A program made the position numbers and the translations under genes. The notes beneath the pieces were generated by a model. It was not told the origin of the DNA. It saw only the letters and a list, made by a program, of their open reading frames with translations, and did no database searches. A stretch of DNA of 15,211 bases from Hamiltosporidium magnivora (Eukaryota > Microsporidia > Dubosqiidae): positions 1 to 15,211 of the forward strand of contig PITI01000295.1 in NCBI GenBank assembly GCA_004325065.1, in the 5' to 3' direction. Below are positions 1 through 10,382 of the stretch, in pieces (the first letter of the stretch is position 1; every line of letters begins with the position of its first letter).

Positions 1-549
1 AATAGAATAACCCTCATTGAAGTAGGAATCACATCCCAAGACTCTCTTAAAATAGTTGAAACAGAGAAGCTTAGGAAGTATGACCTACTAGCAAATGAGT
101 TAGGTTTTGTTTATAAATGCAGTGTAGAGATAATTCCTTATGTGATGACTTGGTACGGTATTGTTACAAAATACTATAAGACGTATGTTAAGAGACTGCA
201 AATACCCATGAATGTAGAGGCATATATACAATTCATAGTACTCAAGAAGACAGTCGAAACGATTTCTTTTGATCGACGAAGAGGACTTGAATCTGGACCA
301 AATGCCGAAGAGAGCTGGGGGAGAGCATCATTAAGTGTTGTTTTCGAACTGAGATGCAAAACAACCAACACCTTTTTTAAAGCAAGAGACAACGAGGAAG
401 ATGATGTTAAAACAGAAAATACAAAAAATCTTTTACCCCTTATTTTGGATGGTATAACCACAGCAAAGGAACCATCAACTAATACAAATGAAGAGTTGGA
501 GTTGGAGGAGGAGATAGAAGTGGGTGAAATGGTGGAAAGAATTATTTAA
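1..549 (+). CDS. C-terminal part of an R2/CRE-type non-LTR retrotransposon protein (restriction-like endonuclease region), 5'-partial
   Basis: The frame is open from the first base to a TAA at 547-549 (182 residues), so the true start lies outside the window; the first ATG (145) is internal to the conserved block and not a plausible start. Residues 3-10 read ITLIEVGI, then EKLRKYDLLANEL (22-34), VEIIPYVMTWYGIVTKY (42-58), and a helix with Q77 and VLKKT (80-84). In family knowledge, R2/CRE/NeSL-type elements end in a PD-(D/E)XK restriction-like endonuclease with this order: hydrophobic strand with an acidic residue (here E7), an EK..KY..LA.E helix, a VIPVV-G strand and turn, and a final LQ..VL..T helix. 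The protein would cut target DNA to prime reverse transcription. The last 60 residues are acidic and low-complexity. No RT motif is visible because the upstream part is missing. An AATAAA follows directly at 550-555. The family call is by pattern memory, not by search; a single-copy gene derived from such an element is the alternative. Confidence 0.6.
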   Translation, partial: NRITLIEVGITSQDSLKIVETEKLRKYDLLANELGFVYKCSVEIIPYVMTWYGIVTKYYKTYVKRLQIPMNVEAYIQFIVLKKTVETISFDRRRGLESGPNAEESWGRASLSVVFELRCKTTNTFFKARDNEEDDVKTENTKNLLPLILDGITTAKEPSTNTNEELELEEEIEVGEMVERII

Positions 550-769
550 AATAAATATTTAGTTAGCCAAGAATTTTATTAAATAAAAATAAAGTTTTTA
601 GATTTTGTTTTTCTCATAATATAATAGCCGAATTTATTAAGGGTTTATTTTACAGCCTAATGTTTTTTAGATTGCCTAAATTATAACCTTTGACAGTTTG
701 TTGCTAATGCCACAATTTTTATTGTAACTTGCATAATCATGGTTTAGAAAATTTGAAAATATTATATAC

Positions 770-859
770 GTATTATTCGATTCATGAAAGGCTTTCGGGT
801 GTTTTTAAAGCCCATGATCATCAAAAGCAGATTAGAAAAACTTTTGTACCGACGAATAC
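770..859. other. Inverted-repeat structure 1 (closing stem with two hairpins)
   Basis: The ends pair as GTA 770-772 with TAC 857-859 and TTCG 776-779 with CGAA 853-856, with a 3-base bulge. Inside, hairpin one has TCATG 782-786 with CATGA 813-817, then GGCTTT 790-795 with AAAGCC 807-812 and an 11-base loop. Hairpin two is CAAAAG 822-827 with CTTTTG 841-846. The pairing is seen directly; that it is an expressed RNA is not shown. It lies about 220 bp after the end of the endonuclease frame, so a retroelement 3' structure is one alternative to a chance fold. Confidence 0.3.
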
Positions 860-3251
860 TCACAAAAATACATTTTTTAGATAATAAAAAATCAAAAATT
901 CTTATTTTTCATAATCTATCAATTTAGAAGGTTAGATATGACTGAACATTTAAAGTTACAACTAGAAAATTAGATTAATCGTACAAAAACTTTCAAACCT
1001 AATAAATTAGTGTTACATATGTCATGACACTCAATTACCAATAAAGGTTTTAAATTTCCATGGTATTGTTATAACTTTCAATTGCTCTTTAGTGCATTTA
1101 TTACATAGTTTTCTAATCCGAAGAGAAGAGATATGGAATATAACTATAAGTCCATATATGTCACTTATGTTTTATAAAAATAGATTATTTTAATTACATT
1201 TTTATGCAATGCCATAAACCAAGAGTCTATTTTGAGTTAAAATATTGTTGGCAATATCAGATAGTGAAAGTTTTGAGTCCATATAAGAACTTAAAAAAAA
1301 ATTAACAGTAACAATCATCGTAAGGCTACAATATTATCTAGAATACAAAATCAAGTTCGATAGCATGAAATTTAGTAAATTTATATTTTCCAAATGGTAA
1401 CTATGACAATAAAAAGCTAGACTTTTCATTTAAAACAAGTAATGTTATGTATTTTTTTGTTAAATAGACATATTAAATTTTTAATCAAGCCCAAAAATTT
1501 ATTAAAATATTGAATCTTATAGTAGAGCAAAATGTAATTATTTGTTTCTTTGTGATAATTTTCAAACTGAAAGCTGTATGTCAATTTTTCCTTTTACGTA
1601 ATATTTCACGATCTAAAAAATATAGTTAGATAGACTTATAAATATATACTTCGTTGAGATCAATATAATGATTATTATCGAATGAACGATTATACAGTTT
1701 AGATAAAAAATTTTTATACATTAATTTTATAATTTGTTGAAAATGCAGCTTACAATAACATTTCACGAAGGTGCCGATTTGTGTATAATAATAACTATTT
1801 TACGGTATTCGATTTTTAAAGAACTAAAGAAATGTTATGCTACTTTGTTATAAGATAAATTTAACTATGCATAACATTGCATATTATATAAAAAGTTGCA
1901 TCAAATTACTAAATATCATTTTTAAATTAGTTCGATAGTTTGAGATCAAAACGTAAAGATTTTTTCTTCGAGGGCGAAAAAACAGATAGAATTTGAAAAA
2001 AAAAAAACTAACACATGTACGCTTTAAGTTTTTCCATATACATTATTAATAAGTTCTTAATGTTGCAAAAAAAGTGAATTCTTATCGAATATCTTCATTC
2101 CTCGCTTTATTTGATACTATCTTCTTTTATAAAGGTTTCCCTTAGATTAAATCGCATGATATTCTAAAATTTACCTTTTTGGAGCTTTTAAAAAGCGTGA
2201 CATTAGAAGCTGGTTAGATTCAGTACTCTTGCCATAAAACTTTTTGCTTATAATATCTGAGATTTGTATTTTCTTATCTTTAAAAGAAGGCGTTAATATT
2301 TACCTAGAAGAAGCTTATATACAAATTAGAGATTACCTATATATCTCCAATTTATGATATTTTTGTTCAGATTTTATATGAACAAAATGATTTAAGAGTT
2401 TTTTTTATTATTTTTTACTGCTGAATCCAAAAATAATATCTCTACTAAAAGATTAGATAATTTTCAACTAGTAAACCTATAGTAAAGTTATTCATTGATA
2501 TATGATACGGTAAAAAGTTTGAAATTTTGCCTCTTCATATAATTTATTCTAAAAATAGTCTGTTTTAAATAATAGTTGTTTAGTGATTAAACACCTTTTA
2601 TCATGTTTTTCATTTTTCTTTCATAATGACGGCATGGTATATATATTTTAAATTATTAATTATTATTTGCAAAAATCAAAAAATAGGTTTCGTAGAAATT
2701 TTGGCTAAGTAAGTTTTTTAAAGCACCGTAACATTTTGCATCGAAAAAATATATATTCATTTCTAATAGATTTAATTAAAAAAACTACAAAAAGTTGTTA
2801 TAAGATAAAGAAATAGATATTGCATATTTTATAATTTATCTTACCGTATTATTTAAAACGAATATGGTTATGTAATTCCGGAATCTATTCAGGCCCACAA
2901 TACTGTAAATAAATATACATTGTGTTGGAAAATCATGAGAATAAAGTGAAAAAATTCAATTAAATCATTAGCCTTCTACATTGTTTTTTTTACCTTAAAT
3001 TTTGTTATTTTACAAAATTAAAATATAATTTTAATACTTTATTTGTTAACTATAAATCCTGTGTTAATATTGAAAAACAAATTAGGATATCATTTTATAT
3101 TCTATGCTAATCGTGAACAAAGACTTAATTTTCTAGAAATATATGCTATTATTTCGCATGAATAATTTTTGTTTATTATTATATAAAAATTGCTTGATTC
3201 ATATTAAAAACCTTTTCTTCATACAAGATCTATATAAAAGAGTAATAGGTA

Positions 3252-3368
3252 GGCTTTCTTTTTATGTTTTATATTCTGTAGTGGCTCTATATTCTTATAT
3301 ATGAGCGCTACAGAAAGAGATATAGATTTTAATTGTTGTAATTTTGTTTGGAAAATAGCTAGAAAGCC
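3252..3368. other. Inverted-repeat structure 2, strong inner hairpin 3274-3315
   Basis: GGCTTTCT 3252-3259 is the exact complement of AGAAAGCC 3361-3368. Inside, TTCTGTAG 3274-3281 pairs with CTACAGAA 3308-3315. The stem continues through T3282 with G3307 (wobble), G3283 with C3306, and CTC 3285-3287 with GAG 3303-3305, leaving one bulged G. That is about 13 pairs with an AT-rich apex. A second, weak hairpin (ATTTT 3326-3330 with AAAAT 3352-3356) completes a three-way arrangement. Stems with this many GC pairs are notable in DNA of this composition. A miniature palindromic transposon remnant is an alternative to an RNA gene. Confidence 0.35.
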
Positions 3369-4329
3369 AATTTTTAGAATTTTTACATTTACTTAGAACT
3401 GCATTTTTGGTGTAATTATTATATTTTAAGACTTTAAAAGAAAAATGATATATTTTGAAAATTACTTTAATGTTTGACTCTTGCCTGTATTATATCATAT
3501 TTAATGTTAGGTTCAACATCCTGTTATACATTTCGATTTGACAAAGGATGAATATTTGATAATACCAATGCAGGGTTTGATTTTTTTCTCAAATATATAA
3601 TTTGCTCAGGAAATAAAAGGCAATTACATAAATTCTTGTAATTTCTGATTCGATATATACTAACATGCTCTAAAAAAAACGATGCTAAGTTTGCATTTTT
3701 TTAAAAATTATAAAATCTATTAGAATATTCGGGTCTGAAAGTATCGAAATTTTTTTCACTTAACAAAATATATATTGATTTGCGCAAATTGAATTATCTA
3801 TAAAAAGTTAAACTATTATAAGATTCTAAATTTAATACAAAATTCAATGTGCATATAAATAGAATTAACATTATTTTATATAGATAACTAAGAATGTAAA
3901 TTTTGTTAAACTTAAAAGATTAAGGATTAACCAAAAACTTTTATATTTACTAAAATATTATTAAAATATATATTTTTGACACCAAATTTTTCGTTTGTTT
4001 CTTTTAAAGGTTTAGATTTTTGTAGACAATCCATATGGCTTTGATTATAGATTTTAGTTTTGTTCTGTATCTCATTATAGAAATAGTAGAATAAGCATTA
4101 TAAAAGTCGGATTCGTAAATTTTTATTAGTATATAGAGTATTTTACCCGTTTAATAATCAAATCTTTTTTTAGACTAGTTCCTTTTTTTCTTATTTTATA
4201 ATTTTTCACTTAAGAAATCATCTATGACGTTATATACAATTTTTTCTGTATTATCACTAAACTCGTAGCTCGTTCCTCTTTATACGAATGAGACACAATA
4301 CACCAGTAAATTAGCCTTCGTCAAGTTAA

Positions 4330-4428
4330 GGTGTTCCAGAAACAGTTTCTTTTTATATGTTAGGGTAATAGTCTAACGCAAATTTTCTTGTACGAAAGAT
4401 AAAGAGAGCATAAACTGTGGAACAAACC
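4330..4428 (+). ncRNA. Candidate structured RNA: long bulged stem closing two hairpins
   Basis: Four successive helices share one axis: GGT 4330-4332 with ACC 4426-4428 (AA bulge), GTTCCA 4333-4338 with TGGAAC 4418-4423, CAGTTT 4343-4348 with AAACTG 4412-4417 (GAAA bulge on the left), and CTTTTTAT 4349-4356 with ATAAAGAG 4399-4406 (one wobble; AGCAT bulge on the right). The junction then holds two hairpins: GTTAGG 4359-4364 with TCTAAC 4372-4377 (7-base loop), and TTTTC 4383-4387 with GAAAG 4394-4398 (6-base loop). This makes about 23 axial pairs plus 11 in the arms. A run of six T at 4453-4458 follows, compatible with RNA polymerase III termination and the reason for preferring the + strand. 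I cannot match it to tRNA, U snRNA, RNase P or SRP RNA. Function is unknown and expression is inferred only from the fold. Confidence 0.3.
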
Positions 4429-5370
4429 CGGTACTTCTTAAGTAAATACCTATTTTTTCATCACATACTGTTGGGGCTATTATTACCAAAACCTTAAATA
4501 ATTACATGCGAGTGCAAAAAAAATCATATCTTCCTTAGTGTAAAGATGATTTGGTTAAATCGATAATTTTTTTCTTTAGGCAGATATTTTTCTGTTATTT
4601 AGTGACGATATATATCATTGAAAGTAATAACTTCGAATATTATCTTATAAATTTCTCATGTTAGAAACTTAATCCTGATAGCTTCTCTATATTCTTTATA
4701 TATACTTGTAAGTATTTGTATGATCACTTCTAAAATTTGACAAAAAAACCCTATTTTTTCTCGATTATTTTGTAATCCGGTTTATTCTAGATCATTCAAG
4801 AGAAACATAAAATATAATTCCTGATACTTGCACTGTATTTGCCTGTAATAATATGAGCTTGTTTTTCTGTGTTAAATATGCGATTATGTTATATGATATC
4901 TCGTGAAAGCGTTTCTATTTATTCAATATTATGGTTATTAGAGTAATTTTTATTATTTTTAATTAGAGATTCAATTGAATCTATATTGCGTGTCCCAAAT
5001 ACTCTTTGATATCATAATTAAAATGAATTAAATTCTTATATAAAACTACGGTTGGTGAAATGAAAATTTCTGAAACCTTTCTAGCTACGAATTTTCGATG
5101 TTTATAACATTTAACTGAATTATTTAATCAAATTAGAAGTCTTCATTGAGTGTTATTGAATTCTATACAATTTTAATTAATTATTTTTTATATTTTTCTA
5201 AGCATGAATATGCATAATTTAAAATAATTTAACTTTAGTTACTTTATATCGAATTAGCACTCTTAAAATTTCTCAGTCTGTGTTTATTTCTATTATTTTT
5301 GCAAATATACATTTTACTTTATTTTTTTTATTATTAATATTATATTTTTTTGAGAATTTCAATATTTCCA

Positions 5371-5438
5371 AGTCGTTGATGCTAGTAAACATATACGTTT
5401 TTTTTGGCATAGTGCAAACTAACATGCTAAAAACGACT
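5371..5438. other. Inverted-repeat structure 4 (compact stem with two small hairpins)
   Basis: AGTCGTT 5371-5377 is the exact complement of AACGACT 5432-5438. ATGCTAGT 5379-5386 then pairs with ACTAACAT 5418-5425 with one C-A mismatch. The inner segment folds as AAAC 5387-5390 with GTTT 5397-5400, and TTG-CA 5404-5409 (bulged G5407) with TGCAA 5413-5417. At 68 bases it is the smallest of the four structures. It lies within a low-complexity open frame that I do not regard as a gene. It could be a chance fold; GC pairs in the outer stem argue mildly against that. Confidence 0.25.
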
Positions 5439-8400
5439 ACATTGTTCTTAAAACTGTTAAAGGTTTGAATTTATAGTCGCATTTAGTCGGATAGTTTTTT
5501 TTTGATTAAGAGAATAATGCTTTATCTTTGCAAATTTATACAAATTTTGAACTCCGCTTAAATGCTACATCATTTGAAACCACTAAAAGCTTGTGACACA
5601 ATTTCAGCTAAATTGCGTGTTTCCTTGAGACTATCTTTATAGACTCTAAGAATATGTGAGTTTGACATTTTGAAACAAAATAGCAAGTATTAAAGCCTAA
5701 ATAATAAAAAGCATCTTATAACGATTATGTTGTATAATTTCCTATTATTATTTTATAAAACTATCAAGTTTTTGAATCTAATCTACTAAATCTTAAACTT
5801 AGTTTGCATAAAATCTTTATATTTAGATTTTAATTATGCTTACATTTAAGTTTGGTAAAGATATGTATTCATCTGAGGACAATGTTTTGTATTTGAAAAA
5901 CATTGGTATTGAGTAGCTTTGCTGTGAATTTCAATTATTGTTTTCTTATAGATATTCGTTCTTTCTTTTTTTAATCTTAAAAAGAAGAGTTATAATTCAA
6001 AATAAAATAGTAAAAAAAATAACTCAATTTTTGAAAAATAAGTCTATATCTTTTTATTCTTTGAATTGAAAAAACTCATTGGCGGTATATTTATACATTT
6101 ATTCAACTGTATCGCATAGATCCAAGCAAACTATTTACATTCTAAATGCAGATTAGGAATAAAGGTATTTTTGAGTCGAAATTTTGATTTTAAAAGAGTT
6201 AGTTGTCTTTGCAGGATTTCGATAAATTTTAAATCTTCATCGAGTTGTTTTGTAGATGATTTGAGATTTGTTTTATAACTTAACTTAAAAATCAAAGCTT
6301 AAATCAGGACTTTATTCTGGAATATGAACTATAAATATTAAATATAGAATACGTTTACTAGATAGATATTGTAATTCTATTAAAATGAAACGGGAAAACA
6401 ATTGTGATTATATTTTTATAAAAGAAAAAATTTCAAGTGCATGTAAATGTTTTTTTAATCATTGAAAGCTTTAAAACAATTAGTCGTTTTTCATATCCAA
6501 ATTTATCAGAGGCGCAAAAACAAGATACTTTTTAGAAGAAATTTTATAATAAATTTTTTTATGATGTTTATGTTTCTTTAACTAAATTGTAAATAAATAC
6601 TTTGTTTTTTGTCGGATGGGTGCGTGTTATATTGTTTTTTTGTCATTTTTACTTGTTTATTATAATTTATATCAAATACTTTTTTAACAATTAAGTATTT
6701 TCAATCTGCATGTATATAACTCCAGTTCTAATCAAAATATAATTTAATTCACTATTAAGTTGTTCGCGGCTTCTTTTTGATGAAATAGATTGAAATAAAA
6801 ATACAGCTCTTAAATCATGAAGTCTAGCTAAAAATATATTCCAAAATACGTAACACATCTTTCGATACCCTGTTTTTTTTAAAAAAATTTATGATATATT
6901 TATTTTAAAGTCTAAATTTTTCATTATTTAGAGTTTATAATAAATTTGAATTTCATTTATTTATCTATTTCTTTCTAAATATTTTGAAATTTTTTTTTGT
7001 TATAAAATGCTACAACGTATGATTTTTTATACTTTTAATACCAGGAAGCTTTATACTAAAAGTATGTGTAACACAAAAAAATTAAAATAAAATCGAACAT
7101 ATAGATATAAATAACAGAACAAAAAACATCTATGTTATAAATTGTTCCTAAACTGTTTATAAAGATGTTGTACAGTCAGGTAGAATATATGAAATGAAAA
7201 ACGAAATATATTTTATATTATTATAAAATATTTTTATTTAGAAAAGCTCAGGTAAATTTGTTTTAAACATATTACCTATATAAATTTAAGAAACTTCAAT
7301 ATCATTTAAACAAATTTTACATACATTAACCATTTGTATTTACATTATATTATGAATTTTCAGAAAATTTAGATATTGATCTTCATCCAATATAAGAGGT
7401 TACTGTTCTATAAGTTGCGCTTCATGGTGCTTTTCGTGAACACTTTAGTGTAATTTTAAATATAATAGCTATGGGTAATTAATTCTTTAAATGTTAAATT
7501 CTATATTTATAACAAAAAGGCATGTCTGCAAAAAAATATCTTTATTTGATATAAATTAAATACTAATTCGCTAAATATGTAGACTTGATATTGCAAATGT
7601 TAATGAAATATGTTTACAGCAGAATTATAATAGTATATCAAGGTACGAATGTATTGAGTTAGAAACAATATTTGATATTGGATTCTTTTATTCGCTTCAC
7701 ATTCAACATATACTTCGAACAAACTATAAAGCATTTATAAATTTAATGGAATTTATTTTACATTCCTCGCAGAAATCTAGCTAATCACATCGAAAAAATC
7801 TATAAATATAAAATTGAACGAATTAAGAACATGTTTCATTTAATTTACTTTGAATAAATGTTAAAAAAAAACTTCATCTTAAATGGTAGAGAACGAATAG
7901 TTTATTTTTTAAGAATAAGAAGTTGGCTTCCATATTTTTGTAACAATATGTATTATAATATTCATGATAAGATGATTTATAGCAATTCTATAATTTAAAT
8001 AAATCACGTATTATTAAAATAAAATAATTACACTAGAAAATTCTTAAACAGCTAAGTTGTATTAAAAAATAAAAAATGAAATATTTGTTTGAAATGTTAC
8101 AGGATACATTATAAAATGTTTGAGACGTCTATATTTTAAAAAGCGACATAGAATTAAACATTCAGAAGCAAGTATCACAAAGTAAAAACTACTTTTTTCT
8201 TTTAAATTTAAAGTAGATAATTAGCATTAGAATTATTCTTTTATGCTGTTCGAGTAATGTTTAGTTTGACATTCGATTGTACGTCTCTGAAGCATTTCAG
8301 TACAATTTAGTATATTAGTACTTTATCTGTTCCAAAATTCAAATGATTTAGTCTATGCTTCTTGTTGTTTTGTACAAGAATAGAATATCAACATACTCTT

Positions 8401-9239
8401 GATGGATATATATAAAATTCATATAGTTTTTTTAGATGTAATTCGGTCGATAAACCACTTTGATCTATAGCAAAGAGAATAAATATAATCTATAGTTTTA
8501 AGAACAGTGGATTTATTTCTATTTAGAGCAACTATAAAAGATATTTTCCATTAAAGTCAGAATTCAAATTCGAGTAGCTTATTTTCAGGTTTGACCTACA
8601 TCAATTCACATAGACATTTTTAACAAAATACGAATTTCTTGTTAAATTTATTTAACAAACAATTTAAGGCTTAAACAATCTATATTTGACACTGAATATT
8701 ATAAAAACAGCTTCAAAACTTAGCTAAAAACTTTTACTGTTCTTCCTTTGGTTTCTTTACTAAGATTCAAGTCACTATTTTAAGATTTTAGGTTTAAATC
8801 ACTTCCAAAAATTAATTTTTGTGTAAAATAATATTTTTTATATGATTATTCATAGATAGAATTTTTCAAATTGCAACAGAAAAATCCTCAATCTAAATTA
8901 ATAGATTACGGATATTTTTTGACATAAATTTAACAAAAACTTTTTTGTAGTTATCTGAAAGTCCTGCTTTTTAAAAAAGAATTTTATAAATGTATAAAAC
9001 TTACTAAAAATATAGTGAAAATTCTGAATTTTTTATGATCTTCTTAATTTTTCAACTTTTTTACGATTCAAGAGCTTGGTGTTATATTTCTATAATTTTG
9101 AAAATTTGTTCTTTCACTTTATATATCAAAAAATATTTACCTACTCTATTAATTTATATAAAACTCTACCTTTATAGCTTAATTTAAAAATATCACATCT
9201 TTTTACAATATTGGCGAGTGTTATATTTGTTTTCATGAC

Positions 9240-9795
9240 ATTAACGCAGTTCTGGGTTTAACATAAAAGACTGTTACCCCAACACTCCATCAGTAACTCC
9301 TGTGATACCTACGTCCCAAAGCCTTTCATCTACCAGGTGTGTAGAACCTAATTAATAGGCTAGGCAGTTGCCCGGTGTTCGTAATGTCCGTTGCATGGTG
9401 TGTGATCGAGGGCCAAACCCCCCCCCGGCTCCCCCGAGACTAAGCAGCATTCCCACTTACTCTACTCTTTCTTAACCCAGTAAACTTCTAGCTAAGATAT
9501 ATTTCAGAGATTTATATGGGGTCTATCTAGACAGTGCAATGTCATACCAACAGGTATAACCTGCTACTTAGCTCCCCCGGCTTTATAATGGTTTTAATTT
9601 TTATATCTCCCAGGCGCATAGTCTTCTAACCCGAGTGGGCAAGGCTTGGTTTCACTGCTTTTACATAGCAATTGCCTACATTTTCAGCTGCGGTCTGCGT
9701 GCTAGTTACATAAAAAACTACAAATTAATTTCTAGAAAAGGTTTCACTTTTTCGTAGACCTCTGTTCCTCAACAAACTCTCATACAACAACCGAA
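9240..9795. other. GC-rich island of unknown origin, possibly the leader of the neighbouring non-LTR element
   Basis: Base composition changes abruptly: the lines 9361-9480 are about 57% GC by count, while most of 556-9229 is near 10-25%. The island holds a run of nine C (9418-9426) and a second C-rich run (9431-9435). No frame stays open for a useful length on either strand. CTGGGTT-AA near 9252-9261 is complementary to TTAACCCAG at 9472-9480, which could fold a 230-base domain. Because a decayed non-LTR element in + orientation begins just to the right, the simplest reading is a GC-rich 5' untranslated region of that element or of the 9796-9903 repeat. A separate insertion, for example of insect-host DNA, is equally possible. 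I find no tRNA or rRNA signature. Confidence 0.5.
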
Positions 9796-9903
9796 GATGT
9801 AGTGAGGTTTTATTCCCACAAAAAATCAAAACAATGATCTTTACACTAATTACACACTCTCATTGCCAAGCAGAAAGTTTTTTTATTGTGTTATCCTCCT
9901 TCC
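9796..9903 (+). repeat. Dispersed repeat, copy A (inverted relative to 15103-15211)
   Basis: This stretch matches the reverse complement of 15103-15211 at roughly 80-85% by eye, with one or two indels. There is a 22-base exact core (9859-9880 against 15128-15149) that includes TTGCCAAGCAGAAAG. The left end of the match cannot be set because copy B runs off the window; the right end fades after the pyrimidine-rich word near 9895-9903. Copy A sits between the GC-rich island and the decayed APE-type element, so it may belong to that element's 5' leader. Confidence 0.85.
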
Positions 9904-10107
9904 GCCGAACTCAAAGGTCCTAAAAATGTATTTACTTATAGAGAATTCAACTTGTATTACAAATTAATTCACTCATCTCAAGAGGACTCGAAGATACCTA
10001 CTCTGTCACAACCTGGGAGAATTCTTGGTTGTCGCGTGATCGCTGCAAAAGCTAAACAATCGTTTAGGGTTCAATATTACAATATAATTATAAGCTTGGA
10101 GATTTGA
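9850..10107 (+). pseudogene. Open-frame remnant at the head of the APE-type non-LTR element
   Basis: The frame is open from just after a TAA at 9847-9849 to a TGA at 10105-10107 and contains no ATG, so it cannot be a free-standing gene as it stands. It starts inside repeat copy A and continues as PPSAELKGPKNVF and later SQEDSKIPTLSQPGR. I do not recognise the translation. It is less AT-rich than the flanks and lies directly upstream of the endonuclease remnant in the same orientation. It may be decayed ORF1, the protein N-terminus, or untranslated leader that happens to be open. Confidence 0.3.
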
Positions 10108-10382
10108 GAAAGCGCCTTTATCCCCGAGCCAAAGATCTATTGACAAATCTGCTAGAGTCCCGAAATCTAATAGATCAAAAAACCTAAATGGGAAAATAAT
10201 GAACTGACAATAAACTCAATGATCTAGTCTTATAAACCTATAGCCATCAGAACATGATATATCGAAGGCTTGACTAGTAAAATAGACTAACTTGTGGATA
10301 TAATGAGCAAAAAAATGTGAAATATCTCACAATGACTGTAACTAAAAAGAAACGACAGTAATGATAAACAAAAAAGGATGGT

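Larger units (their letters stand above)
556..9229. other. Long AT-rich stretch without a recognisable gene
   Basis: About 8.7 kb in which stops occur every few codons in all frames. The longest open frame (5280-5468, +) is low-complexity Phe/Leu/Ile-rich sequence of the kind produced by T-rich DNA and has no ATG at its first codon. I see no tRNA, rRNA, CRISPR-like array or convincing transposon protein remnant. Homopolymer runs and TA-rich words dominate. Four inverted-repeat structures that include GC pairs are listed separately. The stretch could be decayed repeat DNA, an expanded intergenic spacer as known in some large-genome microsporidia, or a host of untranslated RNA genes I cannot recognise. 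Confidence 0.75.

Noticed and set aside
174..461. 95-codon open frame on the - strand
   Set aside because: Antisense to the retroelement endonuclease frame, whose conserved motifs are on the + strand.
1845..3830. Possible diverged tandem repeat of about 1 kb, from the shared word TTGTTATAAGATAAA at about 1845 and 2796
   Set aside because: Flanking sequence does not align and no third copy appears at the expected place near 3815 beyond AT-rich resemblance.
4330..4428. Identification of the structure as an H/ACA snoRNA or a U snRNA (an ACA and an Sm-like AATTTTCTTG are present)
   Set aside because: Spacing of the ACA to the stem and the lack of a usable guide pocket do not fit; the Sm-like word lies partly inside a hairpin and no U1, U2, U4, U5 or U6 signature is seen.
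5280..5468. 62-codon open frame on the + strand
   Set aside because: Phe/Leu/Ile-rich translation typical of T-rich DNA, first codon not ATG, no homology recognised, and no CCC motif upstream.
6386..6492. Further possible closing stem GAAACG/CGTTTTTC with CAAT-GATT pairing
   Set aside because: Pairings compete with each other and need bulges; weaker than the four structures reported.
8461..8520. AT-rich inverted and direct repeats with CTATAG words
   Set aside because: Stems are nearly all A-T and expected by chance in this composition.
9358..9395. tRNA-like A-box and B-box words in the GC-rich island
   Set aside because: The two words are under 20 bases apart, far too close for a tRNA, and no cloverleaf can be drawn.
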